From: Heterocephalus glaber
Lineage: Eukaryota > Chordata > Mammalia > Rodentia > Bathyergidae
Direction: 5' to 3'
Length of the DNA: 64,000 bases
NCBI RefSeq assembly: GCF_000247695.1
Contig: NW_004624734.1
Location: 35,779,479-35,843,478 of the forward strand
Numbering within the stretch: position 1 is the stretch's first letter; every line of letters starts with the position of its first letter. The position numbers and the translations under genes are program-made. A model generated the notes under the pieces. It was not told where the DNA came from. It ran no database searches and saw only the letters and a program-made list of their open reading frames with translations. Shown here piece after piece: positions 63,597 to 64,000 of the stretch.

Positions 63597-64000
63597 GTAA
63601 AAAATTCATCCAAGTCCTACCGAGGTCCTGAGCCACGCGGAAGACACCGAATCACCCCGCTGCAGACAGGCAGCCACCTGGTTCCACACTACAAAGATGC
63701 AGAGGACACCAGACCACTAGACCAAGATACTGAGTCCTGCTGCTCTTGGCCCAGAGGTAGGGGCTTCTGAGCCACCATCCCACTGCTCCTGGCCCAGAGG
63801 AAGGGGCTTCCCAGCCACCATCCCTCTCGCTGCTCCCAGTCCACAGGAAAGGGCTTTTGGGTCACCATCCCTACCGCTGCTCCTGGCCCCTGGCCCCCCT
63901 CTCCTAGCTCAGAGGAGGTAATCTGTGCAGGCACCAACAGCCCCCTGCCCCAGTCGAAATGAGAAAACACGTAAATAAGTCTCAAAACCAGACTTCCAGA
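63597..64000 (+). mobile_element. Apparent L1 5' UTR and candidate ORF1 start, cut by window end
   Basis: A GC-rich segment with about three imperfect repeats of a 45-55 bp unit (ctgctcctggcccagaggaa, then ggcttcccagccaccatccc; 63735-63890) follows AT-rich flank abruptly. An ATG at 63959 opens 14 codons to the window edge, MRKHVNKSQNQTSR, basic and Asn/Gln-rich like the N-terminus of L1 ORF1 proteins. GC-rich internally repeated 5' UTR plus ORF1 is the normal start of a rodent L1. ORF1 and ORF2 would lie beyond the window. Confidence 0.6.

Noticed and set aside
63735..63890. CRISPR-like or coding minisatellite repeats
   Set aside because: Units are imperfect and adjoining, with no spacers; an L1 5' UTR explains them better.

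Overview
This window looks like nuclear DNA of a rodent, with no supportable host protein-coding exon. It is built from SINEs, LINE-1 fragments, LTRs and ancient mammalian repeats separated by non-coding DNA of no recognisable family. The organism call rests on the SINEs. There are dozens of 7SL-derived B1 elements, several with the 29-bp internal duplication typical of B1. There are also many tRNA-derived ID elements carrying the Pol III A box (tagctcagtggt) and B box (gttcgatcc). The dominant young ID type has a gccggggatttagctcagtg head, a gcctgcctcgcaagcacaag middle and a ggtaccaaaa end. Older copies are B1 followed by an ID half, which resembles the B1-dID dimer known from several non-murid rodent families. 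I see no geomyoid-type SINE. My best guess is a beaver (Castor) or a relative; that is inference from memory of SINE types and was not checked.

Layout. 1-2.5 kb: an MLT1 LTR end, a SINE cluster, an old L1 ORF2 fragment and a MaLR LTR. 3.4-5.2 kb: a decayed hAT transposon split by several SINEs. 6-7.3 kb: an antisense L1 piece and a retroviral-type LTR with a TATA box. 8.8-16.2 kb: MaLR LTRs, MIRs, SINEs and a microsatellite. 16-25 kb: mostly unassigned DNA with L2, MIR and a few SINEs. 25-30 kb: dense SINEs. 30.8-31.5 kb: a repeat-free, locally CpG-rich segment that could hold a promoter. 34.3-35.5 kb: an L1 tail and a long LTR. 37.8-41 kb: an MLT1 LTR, MIR, SINEs and a young 5'-truncated L1 with a perfect 17-bp target-site duplication. 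43.4-46.5 kb: a Tigger/MER2-type transposon, an LTR and an MLT1. 50.4-51.4 kb: an L1 with an inverted 5' part (twin priming) and a target-site duplication. 52,909-53,008: exactly 100 Ns, a scaffold gap. 55.6-57.3 kb: an L1 reverse transcriptase fragment and a second Tigger/MER2 copy. 63.6-64.0 kb: an apparent L1 5' UTR whose candidate ORF1 start codon lies 42 bases before the window end.

No genes can be shown to work together here. The sequence is informative mainly as a layered insertion record: nested elements and intact target-site duplications give relative ages. All open reading frames examined are short, unrecognised, or inside transposable elements. No bacterial-type system, CRISPR array, operon or functional RNA gene was found, and I see no convincing new biological system.
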